A stretch of DNA of 33,444 nucleotides, taken from contig CAYFMP010000041.1 in the NCBI GenBank assembly GCA_964344215.1, forward strand, positions 1 to 33,444, read 5' to 3'. Within the stretch, counting starts at the first letter, position 1. Each line of letters starts with the position of its first letter. Source of the DNA: CAYFMP01 sp964344215 (GTDB taxonomy: Bacteria > Pseudomonadota > Alphaproteobacteria > Rhodospirillales > Casp-alpha2). A program made the position numbers and the translations under genes. Of the stretch, positions 32,773 through 33,444 are shown one piece after another. The notes under the pieces are model-generated. The model searched no databases and was not told the origin of the DNA. It saw nothing but the letters and a program-made list of their open reading frames with translations.

Positions 32773-32940
32773 TCAACCGTCGCGGTCGGCCGGCTCGCCG
32801 CCGGCGTCATCGTCGCCTTCGGCCGCCGCCTTCTGGGCGTTCTTCCGGTCCGCCTTGGCCTGCAACCGCTCGGCCTTCTTCTTGGCCTTGGCGCGTTCGC
32901 GTTCGGCGCGCTCGAACCTGTAATTGGGTTTGCGGGGCAA
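32773..32940 (-). CDS. Small Lys/Ala-rich basic protein, 55 aa
   Basis: Reads LPRKPNYRFERAERERAKAK, then KKAERLQAKADRKNAQKAAA, and ends in an acidic Gly-rich tail. It probably starts with TTG at 32940 behind a GAAGAG site. Similar short basic proteins with an RKPNYxFER start are familiar as hypotheticals in alphaproteobacteria. It should be one long charged helix; function unknown. It lies downstream of the cold-shock gene terminator, so read-through or its own promoter would express it. Confidence 0.6.
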   Translation of the reverse strand: MPRKPNYRFERAERERAKAKKKAERLQAKADRKNAQKAAAEGDDDAGGEPADRDG

Positions 32941-32970
32941 ATTACTATCTCTTCGATGTTCGAAGAAGAA

Positions 32971-32993
32971 CGGGGTGGCCGAAGGCCACCCCG
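32971..32993 (-). terminator. Intrinsic terminator of the cold-shock gene
   Basis: cggggtggcc (32971-32980) pairs with ggccaccccg (32984-32993) around a 3-base loop. On the minus strand the hairpin is followed by ttcttctt. It begins nine bases after the cold-shock stop codon. Confidence 0.85.
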
Positions 32994-33001
32994 TCCTCGG
33001 T

Positions 33002-33211
33002 TCAGTCGGCGATGGTCAGATTTTCCGCGGCCATCTTTCCGTCGCGGCCCGAGACCAGCTCGAACGTAACGCGCTGGCCTTCGTTGAGGCCGGGCAGGCC
33101 GGAACGTTCGACGGCGCTGATATGCACGAAGGCATCCTTCGAGCCGTCTTCCTGTTCGATGAAACCGAAACCCTTTACCGGGTTGAACCACTTGACGGTT
33201 CCTGTAGCCAT
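33002..33211 (-). CDS. Cold-shock domain protein (CspA family)
   Basis: 69-aa single cold-shock domain that binds single-stranded nucleic acid. RNP1 KGFGFIEQ is at residues 13-20 and RNP2 DAFVHISAV at 26-34; MATGTVKWFNPVKG is the family start. An AAGGA site precedes the ATG and a terminator follows. The upstream 233 bases to the window end hold no other gene I can support and probably form the long leader typical of csp genes; a weak TTGCAA/TATGGT pair at about 33364-33391 (minus strand) is the only promoter hint. Confidence 0.95.
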   Translation of the reverse strand: MATGTVKWFNPVKGFGFIEQEDGSKDAFVHISAVERSGLPGLNEGQRVTFELVSGRDGKMAAENLTIAD

Positions 33212-33444
33212 GATTTTTTCCTTTCACGACAAAATTAGGTGGAGCGCCACACGATGCGGCGATCCTCAAACAACGTTCACAATGTCGGGGAGGTAACCTG
33301 GCTATCCGTCGAAACGGGTAATCGAGAAATCAACAACGACTTGGTAACGCGGCGCGACCATACAGGCCAACGACCCTTTTGCAAGACAATAGAGCGGTTC
33401 ACGTTGATATGGAATCGCTGAGACGCGCTCTCCGGTCTCCTGGC

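Noticed and set aside
1..33444. tRNA, rRNA genes and CRISPR arrays
   Set aside because: No cloverleaf-like sequence, rRNA segment or regularly spaced repeats were seen by eye on either strand.

Overview
The window looks like a high-GC alphaproteobacterial chromosome, possibly Rhodospirillales-like and from a draft or metagenome assembly. The gene families and GC-rich codon use suggest this, and a run of ten Ns lies at 5616-5625. No tRNA, rRNA, CRISPR array, transposase or integrase was seen. The lineage is an inference.

Layout. 1-3450: lower-GC genes for a class III cyclase with a TolB-like/TPR C-terminus, a secreted HExxH protein, and two unknown overlapping small genes. 3727-4371: a LysE/RhtB exporter. 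4662-8782: an ABC importer of the 2-aminoethylphosphonate (AEP) type, with binding protein (broken by the assembly gap), ATPase and fused permease. 8804-11023: an orphan cytoplasmic molybdopterin oxidoreductase on the other strand. 11259-16106: a four-gene phosphonate operon, phnW-phnX-phnA-phnY. 16342-16812: a YbaK-type deacylase.

16820-18757: a PhyH/EctD-type dioxygenase whose 3' end is present twice, flanking an AT-rich two-gene module with an unusually clear autoregulatory-looking promoter. 18869-23662 (minus strand): a TPR-glycosyltransferase and a methyltransferase that overlap each other, then deoC overlapping a three-helix membrane protein with an OmpA-like end. 23855-32065: a glutamine synthetase-like ligase, an aldehyde dehydrogenase and an iron-type alcohol dehydrogenase. 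This set is interrupted by a type II restriction-modification pair of the XamI kind and by a lipoprotein gene on the opposite strand. 32070-33211: a MarC-type membrane protein, a 55-aa Lys/Ala-rich protein and a cold-shock protein with a clear terminator.

How it fits together. The importer should bring in AEP. PhnW converts AEP to phosphonoacetaldehyde. From there two routes are encoded: direct C-P cleavage by PhnX to acetaldehyde and phosphate, or oxidation by PhnY to phosphonoacetate followed by PhnA cleavage to acetate and phosphate. The ligase/aldehyde/alcohol dehydrogenase set resembles a gamma-glutamylation route for amines or amino alcohols, so the region as a whole looks specialised for scavenging N and P from small organic molecules. 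Several AT-richer islands (cyclase region, 17016-17972, the OmpA-fusion gene, the R-M pair, the lipoprotein) interrupt this core and look like separate acquisitions.
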